Shown: positions 1 through 7,738 of the stretch, in pieces
Position numbering within the stretch: position 1 is the first letter of the stretch
Layout: the number at the start of each line of letters is the position of its first letter
DNA from: UMGS172 sp045587185
Lineage (GTDB): Bacteria; Bacillota; Clostridia; Oscillospirales; Acutalibacteraceae
Assembly: GCA_045587185.1 (NCBI GenBank)
Contig: JAZNBS010000020.1
Location: 1 to 26,856 of the forward strand
Direction of reading: 5' to 3'
Length of the DNA: 26,856 nt
Program-made: the position numbers and the translations under genes
Notes under the pieces: model-generated
Database searches by the model: none
What the model was told of the DNA's origin: nothing
Seen by the model: only the letters and a program-made list of their open reading frames with translations

Positions 1-55
1 TTGAAGCATTATACGGTGTCCACCGCCTGTAATACATTATTTTCACCGTAAATAC

Positions 56-139
56 GCGGGTGTGGCGGAATTGGCAGACGCGCTAGACTTAGGATCTAGT
101 GTCACGCACGTGCAGGTTCAAGTCCTGTCACCCGCACCA
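56..139 (+). tRNA. tRNA-Leu (anticodon UAG)
   Basis: Cloverleaf with a 7-bp acceptor stem (GCGGGTG with CACCCGC), a D-arm of TGGCGGAATTGGCAGACGC type, the anticodon stem CTAGA/TCTAG around loop CTTAGGA (anticodon TAG), a long class II variable arm as expected for leucine, a GGTTCAAGTCC T-arm, and an encoded CCA at 137-139. It would read CUA and, by wobble, other CUN codons. A strong hairpin terminator follows at once. Its promoter is not visible in the 55 bases upstream, so it may belong to a transcript starting outside the window. Confidence 0.97.
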
Positions 140-140
140 A

Positions 141-172
141 ACCCCCAAGAATTTTTTATTCTTGGGGGTTTT
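141..172 (+). terminator. Rho-independent terminator of tRNA-Leu
   Basis: Inverted repeat CCCCCAAGAA ... TTCTTGGGGG followed by TTTTAT, directly after the tRNA CCA. The same hairpin lies just past the stop of greA on the other strand, where only a three-T run follows, so it may slow that transcript as well. Confidence 0.9.
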
Positions 173-190
173 ATATACTATATCGATAAT

Positions 191-688
191 TTAATATGAT
201 AGCAAAGGCGCAGTACCGTCGTCCTCACTTTTTGTAATTGAAACAACCTTAACGGTATAATCACATTCATCCGATTTAACGCGGACGCTATCCCCTACCT
301 TTTTGCCCAAAATTGCAATACCAAGCGGTGATTCCTTACTGACTCTGCCTTCCAATGGATCACACCTGACGGTAGTCACAATCTGCATTTTTTCAATTTC
401 GCCGTCATCAAACTCCAGTTCAATAATATCATATAGTCCGACCTCATCAAAAGCCGATTTGTCCTCAATAATTCGTGCGGTTTTAATCATTTTTTCAAGA
501 TACCTCACGCGGCTTTTATTACGGTTAAGTTCCTGTTTTGCGGCTTTATACTCAAAATTCTCGCTCAAATCGCCGTGAGAACGCGCAAGTTGAACCTCTG
601 CAATAATCTTAGGCATAAGTGTCAATTTGCGGTAATCAAGTTCTTCTTTCATTTTTTTGATATCTATTACAGTTAATTCATTGTTCAT
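191..688 (-). CDS. greA: transcription elongation factor GreA family
   Basis: 165 residues, the usual GreA length. The N-terminal half is the antiparallel coiled coil that enters the RNA polymerase secondary channel. Its tip carries HGDLSENFEY (Asp40, Glu43), the acidic pair known to support cleavage of backtracked RNA. The C-terminal FKBP-like domain shows the family signature GRVSKESPLGIAILGKKVGD. It acts in the cytoplasm, rescuing stalled polymerase by stimulating transcript cleavage. It is monocistronic, with its own promoter (719-747) divergent from the YbjN-family gene. The ATG at 688 is preceded by CAGAGG. The family call is firm; whether this is the organism's only Gre factor cannot be seen. 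Confidence 0.95.
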   Translation of the reverse strand: MNNELTVIDIKKMKEELDYRKLTLMPKIIAEVQLARSHGDLSENFEYKAAKQELNRNKSRVRYLEKMIKTARIIEDKSAFDEVGLYDIIELEFDDGEIEKMQIVTTVRCDPLEGRVSKESPLGIAILGKKVGDSVRVKSDECDYTVKVVSITKSEDDGTAPLLSY

Positions 689-718
689 AATTTTAACCTC
701 TGAAACTTAATATTCAAA

Positions 719-747
719 ATTATATCAAAAAGCAAACACATATTCAA
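719..747 (-). promoter_or_regulatory. sigma-A promoter of greA
   Basis: On the minus strand TTGAAT (742-747), a 17-base spacer and TATAAT (719-724), with TGA before the -10 (extended -10). It lies 31 bases upstream of the greA ATG and is divergent from the promoter at 765-793. Confidence 0.75.
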
Positions 748-764
748 TATATTTTTATGGGTTG

Positions 765-793
765 TTGACAAACATAAAAACACTTGGTATAAT
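765..793 (+). promoter_or_regulatory. consensus sigma-A promoter of the YbjN-family gene
   Basis: TTGACA (765-770), a 17-base spacer and TATAAT (788-793), with a TGG extended -10 at 785-787. Every recognised element matches consensus. Transcription would begin near 800, giving a leader of about 20 bases, so strong constitutive expression is expected. Confidence 0.9.
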
Positions 794-819
794 TAGGAAA
801 ACGAATGGAGGTTTTAATT

Positions 820-1227
820 ATGTTACAGTATAAAAAGTTATTCATGGACTATATGGATTCTCAAGGTGTAAAATATACCGATTTTAATGAGAATGTTGTT
901 AAGGTTGTTTACAACGGTAAAAACCTGAGAGCTATCCCTGTATTTGTTATTTTTGATAAAAACGGTGAAAACCTTGTTGAACTCAAGTGTCTTGAGGTTG
1001 CTAATTTCAAGGATAAGGAAGCCAAGGCTCTTGTTTCTTGCAACGAACTTAACAGCCGTTTCCGCTGGGTTAAGTTCTATCTTAACAGTGATGCAGAAAT
1101 TGTCGTTGATGCTGACGCAATAGTTGATACTGCTACCTGCGGTGAAGAGTGTCTGTCAATGGTAAGACGTGTTGTCGATATTACCGACACTGCCTACCCC
1201 ACCTTTGCAAAGGCTCTTTGGTCATAA
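820..1227 (+). CDS. YbjN domain-containing protein
   Basis: 135 residues from ATG 820. The ATG at 805 would also be in frame, but it overlaps the ribosome site TGGAGG (806-811), which is correctly spaced for 820, so 820 is chosen. The protein is soluble, with no signal or membrane segment. It shows features of the YbjN family (an alpha/beta fold resembling type III secretion chaperones): a strand-rich N-terminus, a central LNSRFRWVKFYL segment followed by VDADAIVD, and a C-terminal run ending in YPTFAKALW. The biochemical role of these Firmicutes proteins is not known to me. It is monocistronic, with a very strong promoter and a terminator, suggesting an abundant housekeeping protein. Confidence 0.8.
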   Translation: MLQYKKLFMDYMDSQGVKYTDFNENVVKVVYNGKNLRAIPVFVIFDKNGENLVELKCLEVANFKDKEAKALVSCNELNSRFRWVKFYLNSDAEIVVDADAIVDTATCGEECLSMVRRVVDITDTAYPTFAKALWS

Positions 1228-1247
1228 ATTTAAAATCTACAAATCAA

Positions 1248-1281
1248 CTCCCCAAGGTCAAGAGACCTTGGGGAGTATTTT
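1248..1281. terminator. bidirectional hairpin terminator between convergent genes
   Basis: Perfect 12-bp stem CTCCCCAAGGTC / GACCTTGGGGAG with a 4-base loop, followed on the plus strand by TATTTT. It ends the YbjN-family transcript. It lies 12 bases past the rubredoxin stop on the minus strand, where the tail is less T-rich. Confidence 0.88.
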
Positions 1282-1292
1282 AATGCAGTAAA

Positions 1293-1451
1293 TTATTCTT
1301 CACTGAACATATCCTTACCAACGCCACAAAGAGGGCACGCAAAATCATCGGGAAGGTCTTCAAATTTGGTGCCGGGTGCAATTCCGCCTTCGGGATAACC
1401 TTCGGCCTCATCATAAACCCATCCGCAAGCGTCACAAACATACTTTTTCAT
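1293..1451 (-). CDS. rubredoxin
   Basis: 52-residue protein, the normal rubredoxin size. ATG at 1451 is preceded by GGAGG seven bases upstream. Two iron-binding knuckles are present: CDACG (Cys6, Cys9) and CPLCG (Cys39, Cys42). The aromatic and loop residues typical of the fold are also there (WVYDEAEGYPEGGIAPGT, then FEDLPDDFACP). It is a cytoplasmic one-electron carrier with a single Fe(SCys)4 site. It lies 45 bases downstream of the flavodiiron gene on the same strand with no terminator between, so it is probably co-transcribed and passes electrons to flavodiiron or peroxide-reducing enzymes. Every codon was read and is intact. Confidence 0.96.
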   Translation of the reverse strand: MKKYVCDACGWVYDEAEGYPEGGIAPGTKFEDLPDDFACPLCGVGKDMFSEE

Positions 1452-1496
1452 AAAAATACCTCCAAATATTTATAAATATATTATAACAAAAATTTG

Positions 1497-3287
1497 TTAT
1501 ATTATTTTTTCAAAATCAGAAGCAGGATGCTTACATAAAGGACAAATGAAATCATCGGGCAACGGGTCGCCCTCGTAAACATATCCACAGATTTTGCAGA
1601 CCCAACCTTTCTTACCGTCAGTTTCAGGTTTGGGTTTGACATTATCAAAGTAATAACTGTAGGTCATAGTCTCACGGTCGGAAATTACTCTTGCCTCAGA
1701 AACAGAACAAATAAACATCCCGTGAGTATCAAGATCAACATACTGTTCTACCTTTAGTGACATAAAAGCATTGATATATCTCGGCAAAACAACAAGCCCG
1801 TTATCAGAGTGCAACGGCTCACATTCAGCAAATTTGTCAACATTACGTCCGCTTTTGAAACCAAACTGTTCAAAAATATTAAACGGTGTATCAACAGTAA
1901 GACAGTTAATGTTCATTTTACCTGTCTGCTTGATGACATGATGTGAATAGTTATCTTTATTGATGGTAACGGCAATGCGGTTAGGCGTATTAGTAACCTG
2001 AGTAACGGTATTAACAATAAGACCGTTGTCCTTTTTACCGTCATTAGATGTCACCACATACAGCCCGTAGCCAATTTTGAACAGTGCCGTCATATCATTT
2101 TTGTTTGTGTTATCATCAGAAAGCGCAATATAATCACGGCAAAGTTCATCGGCCAAGGCAGAAAGTGCCCTTGTGCTGTCATCATTAAGAGCGGAAAGAA
2201 TAGTAACATTGTTTTCAGCAAACTGGAGGTTCTTGGACTTCTCAAACATTCCCCTCATCACCTTGATAGCCATAGGCGCCCAACTGCCGTTCTCAATGAA
2301 AGCAACAGTTCGGTTCTGGAAATTACGCTCGGTGAGATGAGTAATAAACTCGTGCATAAACGGAAAAATTTCAGCGTTGTAGGTTGTTGTGGCAAGCACA
2401 AGTTTAGAATATCTGAACGCATCTTCAACTGCTTCGGCCATATCACAGCGCGCAAGGTCGTTAACAACAACCTTTGGGCAACCATTGGCGATCAATTTTT
2501 CTTTTAATTGCATAACTGCCTTTTTGGTGTTGCCGTATACCGAAGTATACGCAATAACAATTCCCTCTTCTTCAACACCGTAACTCGACCAAGTGTTATA
2601 AAGATTAATATAGTATCCCAAATTTTCTTTTAAAACAGGACCGTGCAACGGGCAGATGGTCTGAATGTCAAGTGACGATGCTTTTTTAAGCAAACTCTGA
2701 ACCTGCGCTCCGTATTTACCGACAATACCGATATAATAACGTCTTGCCTCACAAGCCCACTCTTCCTCAACATCAAGGGCTCCGAATTTACCAAAACCGT
2801 CAGCCGAGAAAAGAACCTTATCATAAGAATCATATGTTACGATAACCTCAGGCCAATGAACCATAGGTGCGGTAACAAAGGTAAGGACGTGTTTGCCTAA
2901 AGGCAATTCATCACCTTCACCAACAACAATTCTGCGGTCAGAAAAATCAGTGCCAAAAAAGTTCTGCATCATATTGAATGCTTTTTGCGAGGAAACGATA
3001 ACCGCTTCGGGGTATGCTTTCATAAAGTTCATTATATTGGCCGAATGGTCAGGCTCCATATGTTGAACAATTAGATAATCGGGTTTACGGTTACCCAAAG
3101 TGTTCTGGATATTATCCAGCCACTCGTGAGTGAAGTTAGCATCAACAGTATCCATAACTGCAATTTTATAATCAATTACAACATAAGAGTTGTATGACAT
3201 ACCGTTTGGAACATCATACTGACCTTCAAAAAGATCAATTCTATGATCATTCACACCGATATATTTAATATCATTCGTAATAAACAT
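1497..3287 (-). CDS. four-domain flavodiiron protein (diiron core, flavodoxin, flavin reductase, rubredoxin)
   Basis: 596 residues from ATG 3287. GTG 3296 is also open, but GAGGTG at 3293-3298 serves as ribosome site for 3287. Domain 1 (about 1-240) is a metallo-beta-lactamase fold with all seven expected iron ligands: His76, Glu78, Asp80, His81 (QHMEPDH), His144, Asp163 and His215. Domain 2 (about 243-385) is flavodoxin with FMN loop TSVYGNT. Domain 3 (about 400-540) resembles FMN-binding flavin reductases. Domain 4 is rubredoxin with CKIC (564, 567) and CPLC (582, 585). Flavodiiron proteins reduce O2 to water and/or NO to N2O in anaerobes. Fusing an NAD(P)H-linked flavin reductase and a rubredoxin to the core could make electron delivery self-contained. 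A free rubredoxin follows. Which gas it prefers cannot be read from sequence. Confidence 0.95.
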   Translation of the reverse strand: MFITNDIKYIGVNDHRIDLFEGQYDVPNGMSYNSYVVIDYKIAVMDTVDANFTHEWLDNIQNTLGNRKPDYLIVQHMEPDHSANIMNFMKAYPEAVIVSSQKAFNMMQNFFGTDFSDRRIVVGEGDELPLGKHVLTFVTAPMVHWPEVIVTYDSYDKVLFSADGFGKFGALDVEEEWACEARRYYIGIVGKYGAQVQSLLKKASSLDIQTICPLHGPVLKENLGYYINLYNTWSSYGVEEEGIVIAYTSVYGNTKKAVMQLKEKLIANGCPKVVVNDLARCDMAEAVEDAFRYSKLVLATTTYNAEIFPFMHEFITHLTERNFQNRTVAFIENGSWAPMAIKVMRGMFEKSKNLQFAENNVTILSALNDDSTRALSALADELCRDYIALSDDNTNKNDMTALFKIGYGLYVVTSNDGKKDNGLIVNTVTQVTNTPNRIAVTINKDNYSHHVIKQTGKMNINCLTVDTPFNIFEQFGFKSGRNVDKFAECEPLHSDNGLVVLPRYINAFMSLKVEQYVDLDTHGMFICSVSEARVISDRETMTYSYYFDNVKPKPETDGKKGWVCKICGYVYEGDPLPDDFICPLCKHPASDFEKII

Positions 3288-3322
3288 CCTATACACCTCT
3301 AAACATAATATAGTGTACTGTT

Positions 3323-3351
3323 ATTATACATCACATTTACGTTTAAATCAA
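3323..3351 (-). promoter_or_regulatory. sigma-A promoter of the flavodiiron gene
   Basis: Minus strand TTGATT (3346-3351), a 17-base spacer and TATAAT (3323-3328), about 36 bases upstream of the chosen ATG. An AT-rich palindrome (AATATTT-ATT-AAATATT, 3377-3393) lies 25 bases further upstream. Confidence 0.7.
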
Positions 3352-3438
3352 CAAAATTTTATTAAGTAATTTTTTGAATATTTATTAAATATTTCGACAA
3401 AAAAGCCGATATTTACTCTTCCCTATTCTAATCGCGTG

Positions 3439-3447
3439 TGATATACT
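3439..3447 (+). promoter_or_regulatory. extended -10 promoter of the prsW operon
   Basis: TGA-TATACT (3439-3447), an extended -10 element without a convincing -35 at the usual spacing. AGGAGGT at 3454-3460 and ATG at 3469 follow, so the leader would be only about 15 bases. Confidence 0.5.
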
Positions 3448-3468
3448 GTACAGAGGAGGTAGATAAAT

Positions 3469-4374
3469 ATGAATTATGTATCGATTGAAATTTCTCTTGC
3501 GGCAATTATCCCCGCTTTTTTGCTAATGCTCTTTGTCTTTATTAAAGACCGTGCCGAAAAAGAGCCATTTGGCTTATTAGCCATACTTTTTGGCGCAGGC
3601 GCGCTGAGTTATATGCCTTTGTGGTTTCTTGAATCAAAAGCGGGTGTTCTTTTGGATGACCTGTTTTCAAAATACCGCATTTTCACACATGAGGGCGCGG
3701 TTAAATTTACATCAGAAACAGCAGAAAACGTTCATTCTTTGCTCTTTTCATTCCTCGTTGTGGCACTTTTGGAAGAATCAGTCAAATGGGCTATTATGTA
3801 TTTCGTGACATTTAAAAACAAAAATTTCAATTATATGTTTGACGGAATAGTCTACTCTGTTTTTGTTTCAATGGGTTTTGCGGCCGTTGAAAATATACGT
3901 TATGCTTGGGAAGCAGGTTGGGATACGTTATTCCTGCGCTCGGTTGGTTCAGTGCCCGCACATCTTTTGTTCAGCGTTGTAAGCGGTTGCTGTTATACAT
4001 TCTGGCACACACGGTTCCTTGCAAAGAAAAAGGAGTCTGAACTTGCATCAAGCGGTGCTATTACCATTAAGAAACCGTTTAAATCGGGTTGTTTACTGCT
4101 CGTCAGTTGGATTTTACCCGTACTCCTACACGGTACATACAACAGTGTTATGAAGTTCTCAACAACCTCGCTTACGCTCGGTTTTTATATTGTAACAACA
4201 GCAATTTATCTTGTATGCTTTATAGGCATTGATAAAATGTCTGATACCGATGCGGAAAACAACCGTTCTGTTGCTGTTTTGATGGGTAAGAAGTATCCCG
4301 AACTTTCCGCTTTAGCCCCTATTACCGAATCTGAAGAAAATGACAACGGAAATGAGGTGAACGAAAATGAATAA
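3469..4374 (+). CDS. prsW: PrsW-family intramembrane metalloprotease
   Basis: 301 residues with several hydrophobic spans (near 8-25, 36-54, 88-113, 125-142, 160-176, 206-222, 235-252). It carries the family motifs: LEESVKW (Glu102, Glu103), the FDGIVYS ... GFAAVENIRY block, SVPAHLLFS (His165) and LHGTYN (His221), the His/Glu set expected to bind zinc within the membrane. PrsW was described in Bacillus subtilis as the site-1 protease acting on the RsiW anti-sigma factor. Many family members lie in genomes where the substrate is unknown, and no anti-sigma gene is visible here. AGGAGGT lies nine bases before the ATG. The charged Glu/Asn-rich tail overlaps the next gene by 8 bases, which suggests translational coupling. 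Confidence 0.88.
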   Translation: MNYVSIEISLAAIIPAFLLMLFVFIKDRAEKEPFGLLAILFGAGALSYMPLWFLESKAGVLLDDLFSKYRIFTHEGAVKFTSETAENVHSLLFSFLVVALLEESVKWAIMYFVTFKNKNFNYMFDGIVYSVFVSMGFAAVENIRYAWEAGWDTLFLRSVGSVPAHLLFSVVSGCCYTFWHTRFLAKKKESELASSGAITIKKPFKSGCLLLVSWILPVLLHGTYNSVMKFSTTSLTLGFYIVTTAIYLVCFIGIDKMSDTDAENNRSVAVLMGKKYPELSALAPITESEENDNGNEVNENE

Positions 4375-5884
4375 TAATTACAACTATGGTTATACCGCAC
4401 AACCCAAGAAAAAGAAGAGTAAACTTGGACTTATAATCATTATTCTTTTCGTTATTTTTCAAATCATAATTGCAGTTTCGACCCTTTCGGATGATTATGA
4501 CACATCCACCGTTGATGATTTTGACTCTGACTCTAACAAAAATTTTGAGTTCCCTGATTATCCCGATTTTAACAGTTACAACAGTAGCAATTCTTCGAGT
4601 CAGAATTCAAACACCTCAAGTACAAACTCTGACCGCTACAATACAAGCAGTGCAACCTCAAGTTATAACACTAACTCCTACTATGGTAATAATACGAGCA
4701 GCACAACGAATTCATATTGGGGTAACACTTCAAGCGTAACTTCATCATACACTTCAAACTCATCATCAAACAATAATTACGGACAAAATGGTAGCACCAA
4801 CAACAATACTAATAGCAACAACAGTGATGTTATCACTAATTTTAACGGTTACCTGTATAAACAATTAAACAATGACGAGAAAACGATATACAGCACCGTT
4901 GTTAATACCGTCGCAAGAGGCGGTCTCACCTGTTCTTTCTCAAATGTAAGTAATCTCACACAGTTTAAAAAGGATGTTTCTGACGCAATACTTGCAGTCA
5001 CATATGAATTTCCCGAATTATTCTGGATAAGTGGCGATTATAAGTATAGATCCCAAAAAGCGGGTTCTACATACAACATCACTTTGGAATTAAAGTGTTT
5101 TGATTATTGGAAATATACCTCCAACCCCCAAAAATACGTTGATAATCTTAGAAATGCCGTTAAAAAAATAGCAAACTCGGCAAAGGCATATAATACCGAC
5201 TTTGAGCGTGTTCAATACGTTCATGATTACATAGCAAAAACGGTTGAATATAACTATGACGCGGCTGATGAGGCTGATAAGACTGTAAGGAAAGCAAGCA
5301 GTGAACAGGCTTTCTCGGCTTACGGATGCCTTGTTGATGGAAATGCAATCTGTGGCGGATATTCTAAAGGTTTCCAACTTGTATTAAAAGAACTTGGCAT
5401 TGAATGTATTTATCTTACAGGTTATGCAGGTGAATATCACGCGTGGAACTGTGTTAAACTTGACGGTGAGTATTATTTCTTTGATGTAACATGGGATGAC
5501 CCCACAATTGAAAACAATGGAAAAGTTTTGACCGACACCGTTATGTACAACTATTTCGGTGTAACCTCGCAACAGATGAGCAAAGACCATAAAGTACTTG
5601 AAAACTTCAAATTCCCCACCTGCGTTGCAACCAAGTACAACTATTTCCAATATAAAGGTTTTGTTTTAGACAAATATAATTTTAACGAATTTGACAAAAT
5701 ACTGAACAAACAGCCCAATCAATTAATTGTCAGTGTGAAATTCACAAGTCTTGCGGAACTGAATAAAGCAAAAGCCGACCTTATTGATAATTACAAATGG
5801 ACTAAACTCAAACTTTTTGGTGGAAAAACAGTAAAATACAACTGTGATAAAGATAAGTTGGAGTTCAGATTCTACAGATATTAA
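4367..5884 (+). CDS. membrane-anchored transglutaminase-like protein with Ser/Asn/Thr-rich stalk
   Basis: 505 residues. A Lys-rich cytoplasmic start (residues 14-19) precedes a membrane span (about 20-40) and a long low-complexity Ser/Asn/Thr/Tyr stalk (about 45-155). A folded region follows, with a transglutaminase core at about 270-395. The putative triad is Cys329 (NAICGGYSKGF), His358 (EYHAWN) and Asp373 (FFDVTWDD). Bacterial extracellular members of this superfamily act as peptidases or cross-linkers; the reaction here is unknown. The order implies one N-terminal anchor with the enzyme outside the cell. GAGGTGA at 4354-4360, inside the end of prsW, sets ATG 4367. Overlap with the intramembrane protease makes a functional link plausible but unproven. 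Confidence 0.85.
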   Translation: MNNNYNYGYTAQPKKKKSKLGLIIIILFVIFQIIIAVSTLSDDYDTSTVDDFDSDSNKNFEFPDYPDFNSYNSSNSSSQNSNTSSTNSDRYNTSSATSSYNTNSYYGNNTSSTTNSYWGNTSSVTSSYTSNSSSNNNYGQNGSTNNNTNSNNSDVITNFNGYLYKQLNNDEKTIYSTVVNTVARGGLTCSFSNVSNLTQFKKDVSDAILAVTYEFPELFWISGDYKYRSQKAGSTYNITLELKCFDYWKYTSNPQKYVDNLRNAVKKIANSAKAYNTDFERVQYVHDYIAKTVEYNYDAADEADKTVRKASSEQAFSAYGCLVDGNAICGGYSKGFQLVLKELGIECIYLTGYAGEYHAWNCVKLDGEYYFFDVTWDDPTIENNGKVLTDTVMYNYFGVTSQQMSKDHKVLENFKFPTCVATKYNYFQYKGFVLDKYNFNEFDKILNKQPNQLIVSVKFTSLAELNKAKADLIDNYKWTKLKLFGGKTVKYNCDKDKLEFRFYRY

Positions 5885-5924
5885 CAAACAATAATAAGAA
5901 ACTTTATTCAAAGGAGTATCCATT

Positions 5925-7142
5925 ATGGAAAAAGCAAAAATCATCAGAGAATATGCCGAAAAGCATTACAAAAAGATGCTTCGTGAACCCGAGGGTAACC
6001 TTAAATATAAATTTATTGTTCCTGGCAGTGTTTACAGCAACTCATTGTGGGATTGGGACAGTTGGCTGACCAACATTGCTCTTCGTCAGTTTGTAACCGA
6101 AGATATTTCTGACTATGAAAAAGGTTGCATTCTCAATTACCTCAATATGCAGGATGAAAAAGGTCGGCTTCACATCACTATTGCGACGAATTTCACCATT
6201 CCATCTTTGAACCCTGACAAAGAGATGAATATTCACAAGCCTTGTCTTGCTCAGCACGCCGCCTTTATTGTGAAGGAAAATAATGGTAATGCCGAATGGT
6301 TAAGACCTGTGTTCTGCAAACTCTTGAAATTTGTTGATTATTACATAAACAATTTCCGTCACGAGTGCGGAATATACTTCTGGAACGACGATTCTGCAAT
6401 CGGTGTTGACAATGACCCTGCAACTTTCTACCGTCCGCACAAAAGTTCGGGTTCGATTTTACTTAACTGTTTTATGTTCAAAGAACTTGAGGCTGTTTGT
6501 TATCTTGCTGAGATTTTAGGTATTGACTGTGCAAAATATCGCACAGAGGCGGATAATCTTAAGGCTGTAATTCGTAAAGAGTGTTATGACGAAAAGGATG
6601 GTATGTACTACAGCGTTGACCTCAACCTCTTGCCTGTTGCTCCCAACTCTAATCTACATAAAAATGCACCCCGTCATTGGGATTGCCTTATTCAGCGTCT
6701 TGGTTGTTGGTCGGGATTCCTTGCAATGTGGTGCGGAATTGCAACTCAAGATGAAGCCGAAAGAATGGTTAAAGAAAATTTGCTTAACAAGAAAGGTTTT
6801 TGGGCAGATTTCGGCGTAAGAACCTTGGCAAAGTATGAAAAAATGTACCTCATCAAGGCTTGTGGTAATCCGTCGTGCTGGCTTGGACCTATTTGGGGAA
6901 TTTCCAACTATATGGTATTTAGCGGTCTTGTAAGATACGGCTTTGACGATGTAGCAAAAGAACTTGCCGAAAAGACCGTTAATCTTTTAGCAAATGACAT
7001 TGAAGCAACCGGTGAACTGCACGAATACTATGTTCCCGAAACCGGCGAACCCTTAATTAACCCAGGATTTCAGAACTGGAATCTTTTGTCAATCAATATG
7101 GACGCTTGGTTAAACGGTGAACACAGAGTAACGGAATTTTAA
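5925..7142 (+). CDS. GH63/trehalase-like (alpha/alpha)6-barrel glycosidase (MGH1-like)
   Basis: 405 residues with no signal peptide, so probably cytoplasmic. Features of clan GH-G type (alpha/alpha)6 glycosidases are visible: an N-terminal WDWDSW motif (42-47), a central NDDSAIGVDNDP segment near 150-165, repeated aromatic-rich helices (CWSGFLAMWCG, CWLGPIWG), and a C-terminal GELHEYYVPETGEP then NPGFQNWN (363-385), resembling the catalytic-base region of GH63, GH37 and mannosylglycerate-hydrolase-like enzymes. The substrate cannot be told; a small alpha-linked sugar or oligosaccharide is likely. AAAGGAG precedes the ATG. It lies 40 bases after the transglutaminase-like gene and 2 bases before the ProX-like gene, so it is probably in one transcript with both. 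Confidence 0.68.
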   Translation: MEKAKIIREYAEKHYKKMLREPEGNLKYKFIVPGSVYSNSLWDWDSWLTNIALRQFVTEDISDYEKGCILNYLNMQDEKGRLHITIATNFTIPSLNPDKEMNIHKPCLAQHAAFIVKENNGNAEWLRPVFCKLLKFVDYYINNFRHECGIYFWNDDSAIGVDNDPATFYRPHKSSGSILLNCFMFKELEAVCYLAEILGIDCAKYRTEADNLKAVIRKECYDEKDGMYYSVDLNLLPVAPNSNLHKNAPRHWDCLIQRLGCWSGFLAMWCGIATQDEAERMVKENLLNKKGFWADFGVRTLAKYEKMYLIKACGNPSCWLGPIWGISNYMVFSGLVRYGFDDVAKELAEKTVNLLANDIEATGELHEYYVPETGEPLINPGFQNWNLLSINMDAWLNGEHRVTEF

Positions 7143-7144
7143 TT

Positions 7145-7681
7145 ATGCTTGAACTTAAAAATGGACGGCCCGATAATACCTCGGGCAGAATGGTTAAGGA
7201 AATTAAATGTTATGATTTTCTTGATAACCTTAATGTGGAATATCAAAGGGTTGACCATAAAACCGCTGACACAATGGAAATATGCGAGATAATCGACAAA
7301 ACATTGGGTGCAAAAATATGCAAAAACCTGTTTTTGTGCAACCGTCAGCAGACAGCGTTCTATCTACTTATGATACCTGCCGATAAGGTTTTTAAAACCA
7401 AAGATATTTCAGCGCAGATTGGCTCATCAAGACTGTCCTTTGCAGGATCCGAGTTCATGGAAGAATATCTCGGCATTACACCAGGGTCGGTCAGCGTTTT
7501 AGGACTTATTAACGACAAAGAAAACCACGTAACCTTACTTATTGATGAGGATGTTTTAGAAGATGAATATTTCGGTTGTCATCCTTGTATCAACACCTCA
7601 AGTCTTAGGATTAAAACATCAGATTTAACCGAAAAAATTATTCCCGCATTACATCACGAATTTATAAAAGTTAAACTGTAA
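7145..7681 (+). CDS. ProX/YbaK-type prolyl-tRNA editing protein
   Basis: 178 residues, close to the family norm. The opening ELKNGRPDNTSGR matches how members of this family usually start, which supports ATG 7145 over the later internal ATG. The YbaK/ProX-type deacylase domain fills the protein: CKNLFLCNRQQTAFYLL, DKVFKTKDIS, QIGSSRLSFAGSEFMEEYLG, ITPGSVSVLGL and HPCINTSSLRI. Relatives hydrolyse mischarged tRNA-Pro (Ala-tRNA-Pro for the ProXp-ala type) in the cytoplasm, protecting proline codons. No ribosome site is visible in the 2-base gap, so translation probably depends on coupling to the glycosidase gene. A hairpin terminator ends the operon. The exact mischarged amino acid is inference. 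Confidence 0.88.
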   Translation: MLELKNGRPDNTSGRMVKEIKCYDFLDNLNVEYQRVDHKTADTMEICEIIDKTLGAKICKNLFLCNRQQTAFYLLMIPADKVFKTKDISAQIGSSRLSFAGSEFMEEYLGITPGSVSVLGLINDKENHVTLLIDEDVLEDEYFGCHPCINTSSLRIKTSDLTEKIIPALHHEFIKVKL

Positions 7682-7682
7682 A

Positions 7683-7718
7683 AAAGATTCTCTGACTATA
7701 TTATCAGAGAATCTTTTT
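7683..7718. terminator. bidirectional terminator between ProX-like and ZIP genes
   Basis: AAAGATTCTCTGA / TCAGAGAATCTTT with an 8-base loop, followed by a T run on the plus strand and, because of the flanking A run, by T on the minus strand as well. It separates two convergent genes. Confidence 0.9.
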
Positions 7719-7738
7719 TCAGTATCAAATTTTATATT

